Assembly: GCF_025567625.1 (NCBI RefSeq)
Contig: NZ_JAOQJC010000005.1
Coordinates: forward strand, 124,001 to 188,000
Length of the DNA stretch: 64,000 nt
From: Paenibacillus sp. J5C2022
GTDB lineage: Bacteria; Bacillota; Bacilli; Paenibacillales; Paenibacillaceae
Reading direction: 5' to 3'
The notes beneath the pieces are model-generated. The model was not told the DNA's origin and made no database searches. It saw nothing but the letters and a program-made list of their open reading frames with translations. Positions 43,035 to 52,645 of the stretch are shown piece by piece; within the stretch, counting starts at the first letter, position 1, and each line of letters opens with the position of its first letter. The translations under genes were made by a program, and so were the position numbers.

Positions 43035-43370
43035 CTATTCCCCTTGCTGATCGTAAGTACCCGGTCTGACCGTCTTCACATCGTACATCTTCACCGTAGA
43101 GCGGATCAGGTAACTCGGCTTCTCATCGTTCCGTGCCGCTTTATGGCCAGCGATGTGAACGGGGTCCTTCTCCCAATTTTTCCACGCTTCCTCGGATTCC
43201 CAGCGAATCATCGCCACCACTTCCTCGGAGTCCTTATTTCGTTTATTGACCATAACTGTGCGGTCGATAAGTCCTTTCATCGTCTCGATATGCCCCGGCT
43301 GGCTGAATCGCTCCACGACTTTATCGGCATGGCCTGACTGTACGACAATCGTTCGAATTTGTATGAGCAT
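43035..43370 (-). CDS. hmoA: Heme-degrading monooxygenase-like protein (HmoA/IsdG type)
   Basis: 111 residues of the antibiotic-biosynthesis-monooxygenase fold, closest to HmoA-type heme oxygenases: TIVVQSGHADKVVERFSQPG, VAMIRWESEEAWKNWEKD and HIAGHKAA. These dimeric enzymes open the heme ring to release iron. AAAGGAG is nine bases before the ATG. A Fur box lies 46 bases upstream, which supports the iron-acquisition assignment over an antibiotic-type monooxygenase. The reading of the gene as hmoA rests on similarity, not on visible catalytic residues. Confidence 0.85.
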   Translation of the reverse strand: MLIQIRTIVVQSGHADKVVERFSQPGHIETMKGLIDRTVMVNKRNKDSEEVVAMIRWESEEAWKNWEKDPVHIAGHKAARNDEKPSYLIRSTVKMYDVKTVRPGTYDQQGE

Positions 43371-43415
43371 AAATCATGTCTCCTTTAGAATGGGTTGTTC
43401 AACCCCCACTATAAA

Positions 43416-43430
43416 CGATAACGATTATCA
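43416..43430 (-). promoter_or_regulatory. Fur box upstream of hmoA-like gene
   Basis: On the minus strand TGATAATCGTTATCG matches the 7-1-7 Fur consensus TGATAATNATTATCA except near the 3' side. Its position 46 bases before the start fits iron-dependent repression. Confidence 0.8.
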
Positions 43431-43523
43431 TAGTCAAACCTTTTTGTCCAGCTTTAAGCCGATATCACCAATCGTTCCACCCAACCTTTTAAGCAATTGC
43501 TGCTGTTCTGTTCCTCTCTGCGA

Positions 43524-43718
43524 CTACCCCTGCCACGTTTGCTGCAAGCGATAACGGTGTCCGCAAAATTTGCATTGGAAAACGACGCTATCTTCTCCCA
43601 CTGTCACCGACAACGTATCGTCATCCTCCAGTTCCAAATACTCTCTTCCCGCTTCATCCCGGTCACCCGCTGTAAAAAATACGGCTTTGTTGCCGCAAAT
43701 ACATTCCAATTGCATCAT
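43524..43718 (-). CDS. Small zinc-ribbon-like hypothetical protein
   Basis: 64 residues with two cysteine pairs: C-x-C near the N-terminus (LECICGNKAV) and C-x2-C near the C-terminus (FQCKFCGHRYRL), likely holding one zinc. The middle is acidic (LELEDDDTLSV). ATG ATG at 43718/43715 follows GGAGGAG about ten bases upstream; the longer frame from 43769 runs over that site. No family name can be given. It lies between the Fur-controlled gene and the methyltransferase promoter. Confidence 0.7.
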   Translation of the reverse strand: MMQLECICGNKAVFFTAGDRDEAGREYLELEDDDTLSVTVGEDSVVFQCKFCGHRYRLQQTWQG

Positions 43719-43822
43719 GCCTTCTACACTCCTCCACTCAATTGACCCGCAGCACATCAGCCAATCCAATCACGTTTTGCTTGACCTCATCCGTACCCGG
43801 TTGCTTTCGCCAATGCCATTCA

Positions 43823-43851
43823 TTGCTTACTTTCCCTTGCTTCGTTATAAT
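43823..43851 (+). promoter_or_regulatory. Promoter of the RNA methyltransferase operon
   Basis: TTGCTT (43823-43828) and a perfect TATAAT (43846-43851) with a 17-base spacer. Confidence 0.75.
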
Positions 43852-43915
43852 AATCGATGACATGTTGCGATACAAGTACGATTAACATGATGTTATTAGG
43901 GAAGGAACATTACGA

Positions 43916-44779
43916 ATGTACATAGCAGACCAATGGACAGACTTTGAAGTGATCGATACGGGAGACGGAGAGAAGCTGGAACGGTGGGGAAGTCACCTTC
44001 TACGCAGGCCCGATCCGCAAATTATATGGCCGATAGCCGACGAGAGCGGACAGTGGCTGAAGGCGGACGGGCGTTACTTCCGCAGCTCTTCCGGGGGCGG
44101 CAAGTGGGAGATGCGCCCGGACTTGCCGGAGAGATGGACGATCTCTTACGGGGATCTCCGCTTCCATATTAAGCCGACCAGCTTCAAGCATACCGGATTG
44201 TTCCCGGAGCAAGCTGTGAACTGGAGCTGGATGATGGACAAAATTCGTGCAGCGGGACGACCGATCCGCGTTCTGAACCTGTTCGCTTATTCCGGCGGGG
44301 CGACTGTAGCTGCGGCTTCGGCGGGTGCCGAGGTGTGCCATGTCGACGCGGCCAAGGGAATGGTGCAGTGGGCCAAGGAGAATGCACAGCTGTCGGGTCT
44401 GGAAGATGCGCCGATTCGGTACATTACGGATGACGTCTTCAAATTCGTGCAGAGGGAGCAACGCCGAGGCCGCCAATACGACGCCATCATTATGGACCCT
44501 CCATCATACGGACGCGGACCGAAGGGCGAGACCTGGAAGCTGGAGGAGAGCCTTTACCCGTTCCTGCAGTCCTGCACGACCATATTGAGCGACAATCCGC
44601 TGTTCATGCTCATCAATTCCTATACGACTGGGCTTTCGCCTACGGTGCTTCATAATCTGCTGCACGCAACGATGAAGCAGCGCTACGGCGGGTCAATCAG
44701 CTGCGGCGAGATCGGGCTGCCGATTACGAGATCGGGCTTGCACTTGCCATGCGGCATACTGGGCAGATGGGAATCATGA
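43916..44779 (+). CDS. Class I SAM-dependent RNA methyltransferase (RlmI-like)
   Basis: 287 residues. The SAM-binding Rossmann fold shows VLNLFAYSGGATVAAA (motif I), EVCHVDAAKGMVQWAKEN (motif II) and the target-base motif IIMDPPSYGRGPKGE. These are typical of the 23S rRNA cytosine/guanine methyltransferase group of the RlmI/RlmK type. The N-terminal 100 residues (WGSHLLRRPDPQIIWP) are a compact beta-domain, not a PUA domain. It overlaps the pseudouridine synthase gene by four bases (ATGA), so two RNA-modifying enzymes are made together. Confidence 0.85.
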   Translation: MYIADQWTDFEVIDTGDGEKLERWGSHLLRRPDPQIIWPIADESGQWLKADGRYFRSSSGGGKWEMRPDLPERWTISYGDLRFHIKPTSFKHTGLFPEQAVNWSWMMDKIRAAGRPIRVLNLFAYSGGATVAAASAGAEVCHVDAAKGMVQWAKENAQLSGLEDAPIRYITDDVFKFVQREQRRGRQYDAIIMDPPSYGRGPKGETWKLEESLYPFLQSCTTILSDNPLFMLINSYTTGLSPTVLHNLLHATMKQRYGGSISCGEIGLPITRSGLHLPCGILGRWES

Positions 44780-45507
44780 TACGCATTCCCATCCTGTATG
44801 AAGATAATCACTTGCTCGTCGTCGCCAAGCCTCCTGGCATTCCCTCACAGGAGGATGAATCGGGAGACCCCGATATGCTGACGCTGCTCAAGCAGGATTT
44901 GAAGGAGCGGTACAACAAGCCCGGCAACGTCTTCCTGGGACTCGTACATCGCTTGGACCGCCCCGTCGGCGGTGTAATGGTGTTCGCCAAAACATCCAAA
45001 GGCGCATCCCGATTGTCCGAAGCCGTTCGAAGCCGCCATTTCGGCAAAACCTATATGTGCATAACGCTGGAGACGCCTGATAAGGCTGAGGCTGAACTGC
45101 TCCATTACATCCGCAAGGATCAGAAGCGCAACCAAGTCGCCGTCTTCGATAAGCCGGCTCCTGAAGCGAAGGACGCCCGACTTACGTATCGCGTCGTTGC
45201 AGCCGGGGAAGGCGGCAGCCTCATTGCCGTCAAGCTCCACACCGGCCGACCCCATCAAATAAGAGCGCAGCTGGCGCATATCGGTTGTCCGCTTGCCGGA
45301 GATCTGAAATACGGCGCTGCAAGAGGTGCATTCTCCGGCAATATTGCGCTATGGTCGACGTCCGTATCCTTCCCCCATCCTGTCACCAAGGAACGAGTGA
45401 CCTTCCGCTCCGTGCCGGATTCCGTCGGGATATGGAAGCGGTATACGAACGAACAGCTGGAAATCGCCGCCGCCTGCTTCGGGGTGAATGGCGCTTCCAT
45501 TCCCTAA
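44776..45507 (+). CDS. RluA-family RNA pseudouridine synthase
   Basis: 243 residues. The catalytic motif HRLDRPVGGVMVFAK has the invariant Asp, and HTGRPHQIRAQLAHIG is the second signature; no S4 domain is present. It isomerises uridine to pseudouridine in rRNA or tRNA; the target position is unknown. The ATG at 44776 overlaps the methyltransferase stop as ATGA and is preferred over in-frame ATGs upstream inside that gene. The CapA gene begins 15 bases after its stop, so the three may share a transcript. Confidence 0.92.
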   Translation: MIRIPILYEDNHLLVVAKPPGIPSQEDESGDPDMLTLLKQDLKERYNKPGNVFLGLVHRLDRPVGGVMVFAKTSKGASRLSEAVRSRHFGKTYMCITLETPDKAEAELLHYIRKDQKRNQVAVFDKPAPEAKDARLTYRVVAAGEGGSLIAVKLHTGRPHQIRAQLAHIGCPLAGDLKYGAARGAFSGNIALWSTSVSFPHPVTKERVTFRSVPDSVGIWKRYTNEQLEIAAACFGVNGASIP

Positions 45508-45522
45508 GAGAGGACGATACAC

Positions 45523-46785
45523 ATGAGGCTTAGCAGGAAAGCCAAATTATGGACGGCCATCGCCGTCCTTATGACGCTTACATTATTGGGCGTGCTCTAC
45601 TTGCTGCTCGCTTATTCCGATCCCGGTCAGCCGCTCCGCCGTCATGCCACAGAAGGAGATGACGGACGGAAGCAAGAACTGTCTGCTCATTCTACTGAAG
45701 ACCCTGCGCCAACGGCTTCTCCTCCTCCGACTCCTGAGCCTACCCCAGAATTTCTGGATGCCGTATGGATCGGCGTCGGCGACGTCATGAGTCATACGCC
45801 CCAGCTTCCCGGCGCTTACGATGCAACATCGAAAACATACAACTTCGATCCCTATTTTACAGAAGTAAAGCCGATATTGGAGCAAGGCGACTGGGTAATG
45901 GCCAATCTGGAGACGCCGATAGCCGGCGCTTCCTTCGGTTATACCGGCTATCCCTCCTTCAATGCGCCGGTCGAGCTGGCGGAAGCGCTGTACAATGCCG
46001 GCTTCAACCTGCTCTCGACAGCCAACAACCATTCACTGGACAAAGGCGAGAAGGGACTGCTGGCAACATTGGACAATCTGAGAGAGCTCGACTTGCAGCA
46101 TGTAGGCACGGCCGCTTCCCAGGAAGAAGCCGATACGCTTGTCATCTCAGAGAAGAATGGCATCAAGATGGGGCTGCTCGCTTACACATACGGCACGAAT
46201 GGCATCCCTGTACCGGAGGGCAAGCCTTATCTGGTGGCGCTAATCGATGAGGAGAGAATAAAAGGGGATATTAAGAGACTGCGCGATAACGGCGCCGATC
46301 TGGTTACGGTAGCACTTCATTTCGGATCGGAATATCAGACACAGCCGAACGAAACGCAAAAAACGCTGGCCCGCTCGCTGGCGGCTGCCGGCGCGGATAT
46401 TGTTGCCGGATCTCATCCCCATGTCGTGCAGCCATATGAAATCGTCGACGCTTTCGATGAACAGGGGCGCAAGCGGCAATCACTCATCATTTATTCCATG
46501 GGCAACTTTATCTCCAATCAGCGGGGTGACTGGAAGGATTATGGCGTTATCTTCAAAGTTCATGTTCGTAAGCAGCTGCCGGAAGGCATCATCCAGCTCC
46601 GCGAAGTTGAAGCGATTCCTACGTGGGTGCATCGGTACAAGCCGGATCATGCCTACCGCTATCGTATTCTGCCTGTAGAAGAGACGGTTGCCGAGGCAAC
46701 CGACGAGCTGCTCGCCCCCGAGCAGTATGCCACGCTCCAGAAGGACTTGGCTGTATTGAAGGAAAGACTGGACAGTATGAAATAA
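45523..46785 (+). CDS. CapA-family (poly-gamma-glutamate capsule type) metallophosphoesterase
   Basis: 420 residues: an N-terminal membrane anchor (about 10-30), a Pro/Thr/Ser-rich spacer (TASPPPTPEPTPEF) and a CapA/PGA_cap domain outside the membrane. Metal-site segments are GVGDVMSH, MANLETPI, STANNHSLDKG and VAGSHPHVVQPYE. Related proteins act in polyglutamate capsule synthesis or anchoring, or hydrolyse phosphoesters, but no capBC genes are nearby, so a PGA role is not shown. AGAGAGGA precedes the ATG. It converges with marR five bases after its stop. Confidence 0.88.
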   Translation: MRLSRKAKLWTAIAVLMTLTLLGVLYLLLAYSDPGQPLRRHATEGDDGRKQELSAHSTEDPAPTASPPPTPEPTPEFLDAVWIGVGDVMSHTPQLPGAYDATSKTYNFDPYFTEVKPILEQGDWVMANLETPIAGASFGYTGYPSFNAPVELAEALYNAGFNLLSTANNHSLDKGEKGLLATLDNLRELDLQHVGTAASQEEADTLVISEKNGIKMGLLAYTYGTNGIPVPEGKPYLVALIDEERIKGDIKRLRDNGADLVTVALHFGSEYQTQPNETQKTLARSLAAAGADIVAGSHPHVVQPYEIVDAFDEQGRKRQSLIIYSMGNFISNQRGDWKDYGVIFKVHVRKQLPEGIIQLREVEAIPTWVHRYKPDHAYRYRILPVEETVAEATDELLAPEQYATLQKDLAVLKERLDSMK

Positions 46786-46790
46786 ATAAA

Positions 46791-47198
46791 TTATGAGCTT
46801 GCGACCTTCCCTAGCAAATAGACAAGAAGCTGTTGGTTATGGGACGAAATGCGATCCAGCGACTGCTCGATCAATCCGTTACGGATCGCTTTCCCCCGCG
46901 CCGCTTCCGTAATCCCCTTATCCGAGACAGCGATCCATACGAGCCGCCGATCCGCTTCATCCCGCTTCCGAACCAGCAGCTCGTTCCGCTCCATGCGATC
47001 CAGCAGCGTCGTAATTGCTGCCGGCGAGATGGACAAGTGCTGAATCAGGTCCGACGGCTTCATCGGATCCGTCGATTGCAGCAGCAGCTCAAGCACGTTC
47101 AGCTGGCTCTCCGTCAGCGGAGCGAGCGATTGCTCCAGATGAATTCTCCAATCCCGGGACAGCTTTGTCCACAACCGGGTGAAATCCTCCGCGATCAT
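46791..47198 (-). CDS. MarR-family transcriptional regulator
   Basis: 135 residues with the MarR winged helix: LTESQLNVLELLLQS, LIQHLSISPAAITTLLDRME and the wing ELLVRKRDEADRRLVWIAV with the conserved D-x-R. It would act as a dimer, usually as a repressor relieved by a small ligand. AGGTGG precedes its ATG. It is divergent from the 55-residue gene at 47392, and CGATTAATCG (47291-47300) in the shared intergenic space could be an operator. The intergenic space (47199-47391) holds nothing else I can support. Confidence 0.9.
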   Translation of the reverse strand: MIAEDFTRLWTKLSRDWRIHLEQSLAPLTESQLNVLELLLQSTDPMKPSDLIQHLSISPAAITTLLDRMERNELLVRKRDEADRRLVWIAVSDKGITEAARGKAIRNGLIEQSLDRISSHNQQLLVYLLGKVASS

Positions 47199-47391
47199 TA
47201 TTCCACCTGCCCTCTATCAATTTATTTTTCTCCCTTCATTATAGCAATCGAAAATGTCGAATAAAAGGTTAATGCAATTAATAGTTTGCGCGATTAATCG
47301 ATACAATCTCGAACCATTTGACAGACATAGACATATACTGAGACGACAGCCCAATGCCATGGGCGATTCGATAGCGGGGAGCGTGATTCCA

Positions 47392-47559
47392 ATGGAGGAA
47401 AGAAAAGCTGAGGTTATCGCCCGGATTAAAGCGTATGGCATCATAAAAGACCCGCAATGGCTGGACCGCCCGGATGAGCTCGTGCCATTGTGGGTCATGC
47501 TTGAAGCTATGCTTGAACTAATTGAGCGGCTGGATCCGCCTAATCGGCCTTTTGACTAA
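47392..47559 (+). CDS. Small hypothetical protein of 55 residues
   Basis: Starts [20 protein letters not shown] and ends [13 protein letters not shown]; acidic and helical, with a [19 protein letters not shown] core. GGGGAG is about nine bases upstream of ATG 47392; an in-frame ATG at 47359 is an alternative. I do not recognise the family, though its compact composition looks like real protein. Its last 20 bases overlap the end of parC on the opposite strand. It is divergent from marR and might be its target. Confidence 0.6.
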   Translation: MEERKAEVIARIKAYGIIKDPQWLDRPDELVPLWVMLEAMLELIERLDPPNRPFD

Positions 47560-49996
47560 TGTCCGGTACGGTGCGAATGAAGGTGGAGACGATACGGTCT
47601 TCCTTCTCAATCGCATAAATCTGCTTGCCTACGGATTTCCGCTCATCGATCGGTGCCTTCTCGGAATTCGCCAGCTCCTTGCCGCCCTTCGCCGTAATCG
47701 CTACAATATCCAGCGGTTCGCGGCAGTAGTAAGCGGCTGCAATGGCAGTGCCGTTGGAACGGACGCGCTTGCCTTCCTTGAACTCGAACGTCTGCACGCC
47801 TCTTCCGCCCCGCCCCTGGATCGGATAATCAAGCAGCAACGAACGCTTGCCGTATCCGATGTCGGAGACGACCAGAATCTCGCCTTCATCATCGTTGACC
47901 CATAAGGCGGCGACCAGCTCGTCGTCCTTCAGCTGCATGCCTCTCACGCCGGTTGCCACTCTGCCCATAGCGTTCACTTCCGACTCCATGAATCGGATGC
48001 TCATGCCGCCTCGGGATACAAGCAGCAGCTGTCCTGAATTGTCACTCGTCGATACGCTTATAATCTCGTCGCCAGCTGCGACCTTGCAAGCCGCTACCGC
48101 CGTGGAGCGGCTAGTCATATACTCCTTCAGCTCCGTTCGCTTCACTTGGCCGCGCTTGCTGACGAACACGAGCGACAGCGGAGCGGAGAAGTCCTTCACC
48201 GGGATAACGCTGATGATGGAGTCATCCTTCTGCAGTGGCACGATATTGACGACAGCCGTGCCCGTATCCTTCCACTTGAACTCCGGAATGGCATGGACAG
48301 GCAAGGAGAAGTATTGGCCTTTCTTCGTGAACAGCAGCAGATTGTCAATCGTATTGACCTGCATCAGCGTCGTGATGACGTCGCCTTCCTTCACGCCTGC
48401 GCTGTCCAGCTCGCCGCCGGAGCGGGTGAAGGACAGCATGCTCGTCCGCTTCATGTAGCCGTCCTGGCTTAACGTGACGAGCACTTCCTCCGGCTGTACA
48501 AGCACCTCCAGATTCACCTTCAGCTCTTCCACCTCGCCCTGAATATCAGAGCGGCGTTCGATGCCGTACTTGTCGCGAATCTCGGTCAGCTCATCGCGAA
48601 TGACGCCGAGCAGCTTCCGCTCACTGTCCAGAATCGACCGCAAGTACTGGATGCGCTTCATCGTCTCACGATGCTCCTTCTCCAGAGAAGTGATTTCCAG
48701 ATTGGTCAGACGGTATAATTGAAGCGTCAGAATCGCATCCGCTTGGCGCTCCGTAAATCCGAACTTGGCAATCAGATTGTTCTGTGCATCGGAGCGGTTT
48801 TTGGAAGCCTTAATCGCCGCGATGACGTCGTCCAGAATATTGAGCGCCTTCACGAGTCCTTCCAATACATGCGCACGGTCCTCCGCCTTCTCCAGCTCGT
48901 AGCTGGTGCGGCATGTCACCACTTCCTTCTGGTGCTCCACGTAAGCGGCCAGCATCGCCTTCAAGCCCAGCTGCTGCGGCGCTTTGCTCACAATCGCCAC
49001 CATATTGAAGTTGTAGGTCACTTGCAGATCCGTTTTCTTCAGCAGATAAGCCAATATGCCCGCGGCATCGGCATCTTTCTTCAGCTCGACGACGATTCGC
49101 AAGCCATTGCGGCCGCTCTCGTCCCTCACTTCGGCGATGCCCTCGACCTTCTTCTCCAGCCGGATATTTTCCATCGCCGTGACAAGGCGCGATTTCACGA
49201 CCTGGTACGGAATTTCCGTCACGACAATTTGCTGCTTGCCGCCGCGAAGGTCCTCAATCGCCGTTTTGGAACGGACATGTATCCGCCCTTTTCCGCTCTC
49301 GTACGCTTCACGAATGCCTTCGCCGCCCATAATAAGTCCGCCGGTAGGGAAGTCAGGGCCCTTCACGATGTTCATCAGTTCCTCCAGCGTGATCGCGGGC
49401 GATTTCATATAAGCGATGCAAGCGTCGATGACTTCTCGCAGATTATGAGGCGGAATCTCCGTTGCGAAGCCTGACGAGATGCCGCTGACGCCATTGACGA
49501 GCAGATTGGGATATCTTGCCGGAAGCACGACAGGCTCCTTCGTCGTGTTGTCGAAGTTATCCTTGAACAAGACGGTCCGCTTGTCAATATCGCGAAGCAG
49601 CTCCATCGCGATCTTGGACAGCCTAGCCTCCGTATAGCGCATCGCCGCTGCGGGATCGTCGTCCAACGAGCCCCAGTTGCCGTGTCCGTCCACGAGGGGA
49701 TGCCCCATCTTCCACGGCTGCGCCATGCGCACCATCCCTTCGTAGATGGACGAATCGCCGTGTGGATGATAGTTGCCCATCACATCGCCAACCGTCTTCG
49801 CCGATTTCCTGTACGGCTTGTCCGGTGTATTACCCGCATCGTACATCGCATACAGAATGCGCCGCTGCACCGGCTTCAGTCCGTCCCGCACGTCCGGAAT
49901 GGCCCGGTCCTGAATAATATATTTGGAATAGCGCCCGAATCGGTCGCCTACGACCTCCTCCAGATACGCCGGCAAAAATTGCTCCAGAATACTCAT
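47540..49996 (-). CDS. parC: DNA topoisomerase IV subunit A
   Basis: 818 residues of the type IIA topoisomerase A subunit. The DNA-linking tyrosine is Y121 in [15 protein letters not shown], and the quinolone-determining region reads [10 protein letters not shown] (S82, E86; unmutated type). The C-terminal half is a beta-pinwheel DNA-wrapping domain without the GyrA-box. [13 protein letters not shown] is the ParC-like form. With ParE it decatenates daughter chromosomes. It starts 12 bases after parE, forming the parE-parC operon; the 3' end overlaps the small plus-strand gene. Confidence 0.95.
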   Translation of the reverse strand: MSILEQFLPAYLEEVVGDRFGRYSKYIIQDRAIPDVRDGLKPVQRRILYAMYDAGNTPDKPYRKSAKTVGDVMGNYHPHGDSSIYEGMVRMAQPWKMGHPLVDGHGNWGSLDDDPAAAMRYTEARLSKIAMELLRDIDKRTVLFKDNFDNTTKEPVVLPARYPNLLVNGVSGISSGFATEIPPHNLREVIDACIAYMKSPAITLEELMNIVKGPDFPTGGLIMGGEGIREAYESGKGRIHVRSKTAIEDLRGGKQQIVVTEIPYQVVKSRLVTAMENIRLEKKVEGIAEVRDESGRNGLRIVVELKKDADAAGILAYLLKKTDLQVTYNFNMVAIVSKAPQQLGLKAMLAAYVEHQKEVVTCRTSYELEKAEDRAHVLEGLVKALNILDDVIAAIKASKNRSDAQNNLIAKFGFTERQADAILTLQLYRLTNLEITSLEKEHRETMKRIQYLRSILDSERKLLGVIRDELTEIRDKYGIERRSDIQGEVEELKVNLEVLVQPEEVLVTLSQDGYMKRTSMLSFTRSGGELDSAGVKEGDVITTLMQVNTIDNLLLFTKKGQYFSLPVHAIPEFKWKDTGTAVVNIVPLQKDDSIISVIPVKDFSAPLSLVFVSKRGQVKRTELKEYMTSRSTAVAACKVAAGDEIISVSTSDNSGQLLLVSRGGMSIRFMESEVNAMGRVATGVRGMQLKDDELVAALWVNDDEGEILVVSDIGYGKRSLLLDYPIQGRGGRGVQTFEFKEGKRVRSNGTAIAAAYYCREPLDIVAITAKGGKELANSEKAPIDERKSVGKQIYAIEKEDRIVSTFIRTVPDISQKAD

Positions 49997-50008
49997 TCAC
50001 TTCTCTCC

Positions 50009-51979
50009 CTATTCTTCGTATTCCGTAAAATCGACATTTTCGATTATCCAGCGCTTGCGCGGATCAACCTTGTCGCCCATCAGCGTGGACACTCTGCGCT
50101 CCGCTTTGGCCGCATCCTCGATGCCGACCTGCAGCAGCGTTCTGGATTCCGGGTTCATCGTCGTCTCCCACAGCTGATCCGGATTCATTTCGCCCAATCC
50201 TTTGTAACGCTGCAGCTCGACGCCTTTGCCGAATTCCTTCATATAATTTTGCAGCTGCTCGTCGCTCCATGCATAACGGACCGTCTCCAGCTTGCCTGAC
50301 TTTTTGGTCATTTTGTACAGAGGCGGCTGAGCGATATAGATTCGGCTGCTGTCGATAAGCGGCTTCATATACCGGTAGAAGAAGGTGAGCAGCAGCACCT
50401 GGATGTGTGCGCCGTCCGTATCGGCATCCGTCATAATAATGATTTTGTTGTAATTGCTCTCCTCCGCTTCGAATTCAGGCCCGACGCCCGCTCCGATCGC
50501 GGCAATGATCGCCTTGTATTCCTCGTTCTTCAAGATGTCGACCAGCTTCGCCTTCTCCGGATTCATCGGCTTACCCTTAAGCGGCAGAATCGCCTGATGC
50601 TTGGAATCGCGGCCTTGCTTGGCCGAACCTCCGGCAGAGTCCCCTTCGACGATGAACAGCTCGTTGCGGGTATAATCCTTGGATTGGGCCGGCGTCAACT
50701 TGCCGCCCAGATTGGAGCTTTCGCTCCGCTTCTTGCCGCTGCGGATTTCCTCACGCGCCTTGCGTGCCGCTTCCCTTGCCTTGGAAGCCTGAACCGCCTT
50801 CTTCAGAAGCGATTGTCCGACCTGCGGATTTTCCTCCAGGAAGACGCCCATATTGTCAGCCACTACCGCATCCACCGCACCGCGCGCCGACGAGCTGCCG
50901 AGCTGATCTTTTGTCTGGCCGACGAATTCCACCTCGGACATTTTAATGTTTATGACGGCCATCATGCCTTCCCGCAGATCGTTGCCATCCAGATTTTTAT
51001 CCTTTTCCTTCAGCAACCCCGTCTTGCGTGCATATTCGTTCATGACGCGAGTATAAGCTGTCTTGAAGCCCGTCTCATGCGTGCCGCCGCCGCGGGTCGG
51101 AATGGAGTTGACGAACGAAGCCAACGTCTCCGTATAGCCGTCATTGTATTGAAGCGCCACCTCCACCTCAATATCCTCGCGCTCCCCTGTGAAATGAATC
51201 ACGTCGTGAAGCACGTTCTTGTCCTCGTTCAAAAACTGGACGAATTGGCTGGCTCCGCCTTCGTAGTGGAACACGTCTTCCTTGCCGTGACGCTCGTCCT
51301 TGATCGTTACCTTCAAGCCGGAATTCAGGAAAGCAATTTCCTGAAGGCGCTCAGCGAGAGTGTCGAAATTAAAAGTCGTTCCGTTCTGGAACACCCGAAT
51401 GTCAGGCTTGAAGGTAACCTTGGTTCCTGTGCGATTCGTATTCCCTGTCACTTCCAGACCCGTTACCGGCTCGCCTACATGCTCCTTGCCGGCGTCGTCA
51501 ATCCAATACTCGTAGCGCTGCTTGTGCGTCTTGCCGTCGCGGAATATTTCCACCTCGAGCCACTCCGACAGTGCGTTCGTTACGGAAGCGCCAACGCCGT
51601 GCAAGCCGCCTGACTTCTTGTACCCGCCACCGCCGAACTTGCCTCCGGCATGAAGAATCGTGAAGACGACCTGCGGTGTCGGAATGCCCGTCTTGTGCAG
51701 TCCCGTAGGAATGCCCCGTCCATTGTCATACACCGTAATGGAACCATTCTTATGGAGCGTCACATCGATCGCATTGCAGAATTTGGCCAGATGCTCGTCC
51801 ACTGCGTTGTCGACGATTTCCCATACGAGATGGTGAAGGCCAGAGGTGCTTGTGCTGCCTATGTACATGCCCGGCCGCTTCCTTACAGCGGTCAACCCTT
51901 CCAATACCTGTATGTCATCAGCCTCGTAATTTCGTTCCTTGGCTGGCGCGTTCGCGAATAAATCCAATTGTTCAGTCAT
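50009..51979 (-). CDS. parE: DNA topoisomerase IV subunit B
   Basis: 656 residues with the GHKL ATPase (EIVDNAVDEHL, VYDNGRGIPTGLHKTG), transducer domain and a TOPRIM domain (EGDSAGGSAKQGRD, TDADTDGAHIQ). It drives strand passage by ATP hydrolysis with ParC. ATG 51979 follows GGGGGAAGC and gives the usual ParE length and N-terminus; the frame continues 13 codons upstream. The parE stop is 12 bases before parC. The 366-base space upstream (51980-52345) shows only a possible promoter and the yqkE terminator. Confidence 0.95.
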   Translation of the reverse strand: MTEQLDLFANAPAKERNYEADDIQVLEGLTAVRKRPGMYIGSTSTSGLHHLVWEIVDNAVDEHLAKFCNAIDVTLHKNGSITVYDNGRGIPTGLHKTGIPTPQVVFTILHAGGKFGGGGYKKSGGLHGVGASVTNALSEWLEVEIFRDGKTHKQRYEYWIDDAGKEHVGEPVTGLEVTGNTNRTGTKVTFKPDIRVFQNGTTFNFDTLAERLQEIAFLNSGLKVTIKDERHGKEDVFHYEGGASQFVQFLNEDKNVLHDVIHFTGEREDIEVEVALQYNDGYTETLASFVNSIPTRGGGTHETGFKTAYTRVMNEYARKTGLLKEKDKNLDGNDLREGMMAVINIKMSEVEFVGQTKDQLGSSSARGAVDAVVADNMGVFLEENPQVGQSLLKKAVQASKAREAARKAREEIRSGKKRSESSNLGGKLTPAQSKDYTRNELFIVEGDSAGGSAKQGRDSKHQAILPLKGKPMNPEKAKLVDILKNEEYKAIIAAIGAGVGPEFEAEESNYNKIIIMTDADTDGAHIQVLLLTFFYRYMKPLIDSSRIYIAQPPLYKMTKKSGKLETVRYAWSDEQLQNYMKEFGKGVELQRYKGLGEMNPDQLWETTMNPESRTLLQVGIEDAAKAERRVSTLMGDKVDPRKRWIIENVDFTEYEE

Positions 51980-52309
51980 GAGCTTCCCCCAATCAAAGTC
52001 CTCTTTGACATGCCTCAAGCTATTTTAAAGCAAAATATCCCCTTTAGTAAAGACAGTTTGCAGGATGCAGCCCGATATAAAGTAACATAATATGTGGATC
52101 ATAGCAATGGTAATCGCTTGCTGGCCAGGACCAAGCCATTGCATTTTTGTGCGATTTTCCAGAATAGGCGGCCTGTTACCATGGTTTGCAATTGTGCCTC
52201 CGCTTATGCCATATCGGCGCAAATTCTCCGTAAGGAAGATCCGGCTAGGACGAGTCTGATCCACTCGACTTGGGTATTCGACTCGAACTTTATACACGCT
52301 GTAGAATTG
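51980..52309 (-). promoter_or_regulatory. Leader/promoter region of parE-parC
   Basis: No convincing gene is present. On the minus strand TTGCTA and TACTTT with a 17-base spacer (around 52076-52104) form a plausible promoter, leaving a leader of about 90 bases before parE. A 90-codon frame crossing the region lacks a ribosome site and family resemblance. Confidence 0.35.
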
Positions 52310-52329
52310 AAAAAAGGGCTTTCGCCCTT
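52310..52329 (-). terminator. Intrinsic terminator after the yqkE-like gene
   Basis: On the minus strand AAGGGC-GAAA-GCCCTT is followed by a T run; the stem immediately follows the gene. Confidence 0.88.
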
Positions 52330-52345
52330 ATTCCGATGCCGCTGT

Positions 52346-52624
52346 TCACTTATACTTGCTCCAGTCCGAATCGCTGTTGTTCAGCAAATAGGAGAAGTCG
52401 TTCTCCAGCCGCTTCTGCTCCTGCCGTCGCGCTTCTTCCTTCTCCTTGCGTTCCTGATCCTCCCGCTTCGCTTGCTCCTGCTTCAGCTCGCCGGCCTTCG
52501 CTTGCAGTTTGTCCAGCACATCTGCGCCCAGCAGCTCCTTCAACGTAGTGCCGGTCCCGTCGCCATTCGAAGAAGCTGAACGGCTCTTGGCCGCTCCGGC
52601 GGATTGCCTTCCTTTCTTGGCCAT
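52346..52624 (-). CDS. YqkE family protein
   Basis: 92 residues, highly charged: a basic Ser/Lys N-terminus, LKELLGADVLDKLQ, then a long coiled coil rich in Lys/Glu/Gln, and a conserved end FSYLLNNSDSDWSKYK. The layout and the terminal D-W-x-K-Y/F-K match YqkE (DUF3886) proteins of unknown function. ATG 52624 follows AGGTGAACAGGAG. It starts 21 bases after purT on the same strand, so purT and this gene probably form one transcript. Confidence 0.8.
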   Translation of the reverse strand: MAKKGRQSAGAAKSRSASSNGDGTGTTLKELLGADVLDKLQAKAGELKQEQAKREDQERKEKEEARRQEQKRLENDFSYLLNNSDSDWSKYK

Positions 52625-52645
52625 CTCCTGTTCACCTGCCCCCAT

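Noticed and set aside
47328..47349. TTGACA followed by TATACT before the 55-residue gene
   Set aside because: The spacer is only about ten bases, too short for a sigma-A promoter.
50405..51613. 402-codon plus-strand frame
   Set aside because: Antisense shadow of parE; rich in residues expected from the reverse complement of its codons.
52025..52297. 90-codon minus-strand frame upstream of parE
   Set aside because: No ribosome site, mixed composition, and it crosses the likely parE promoter.
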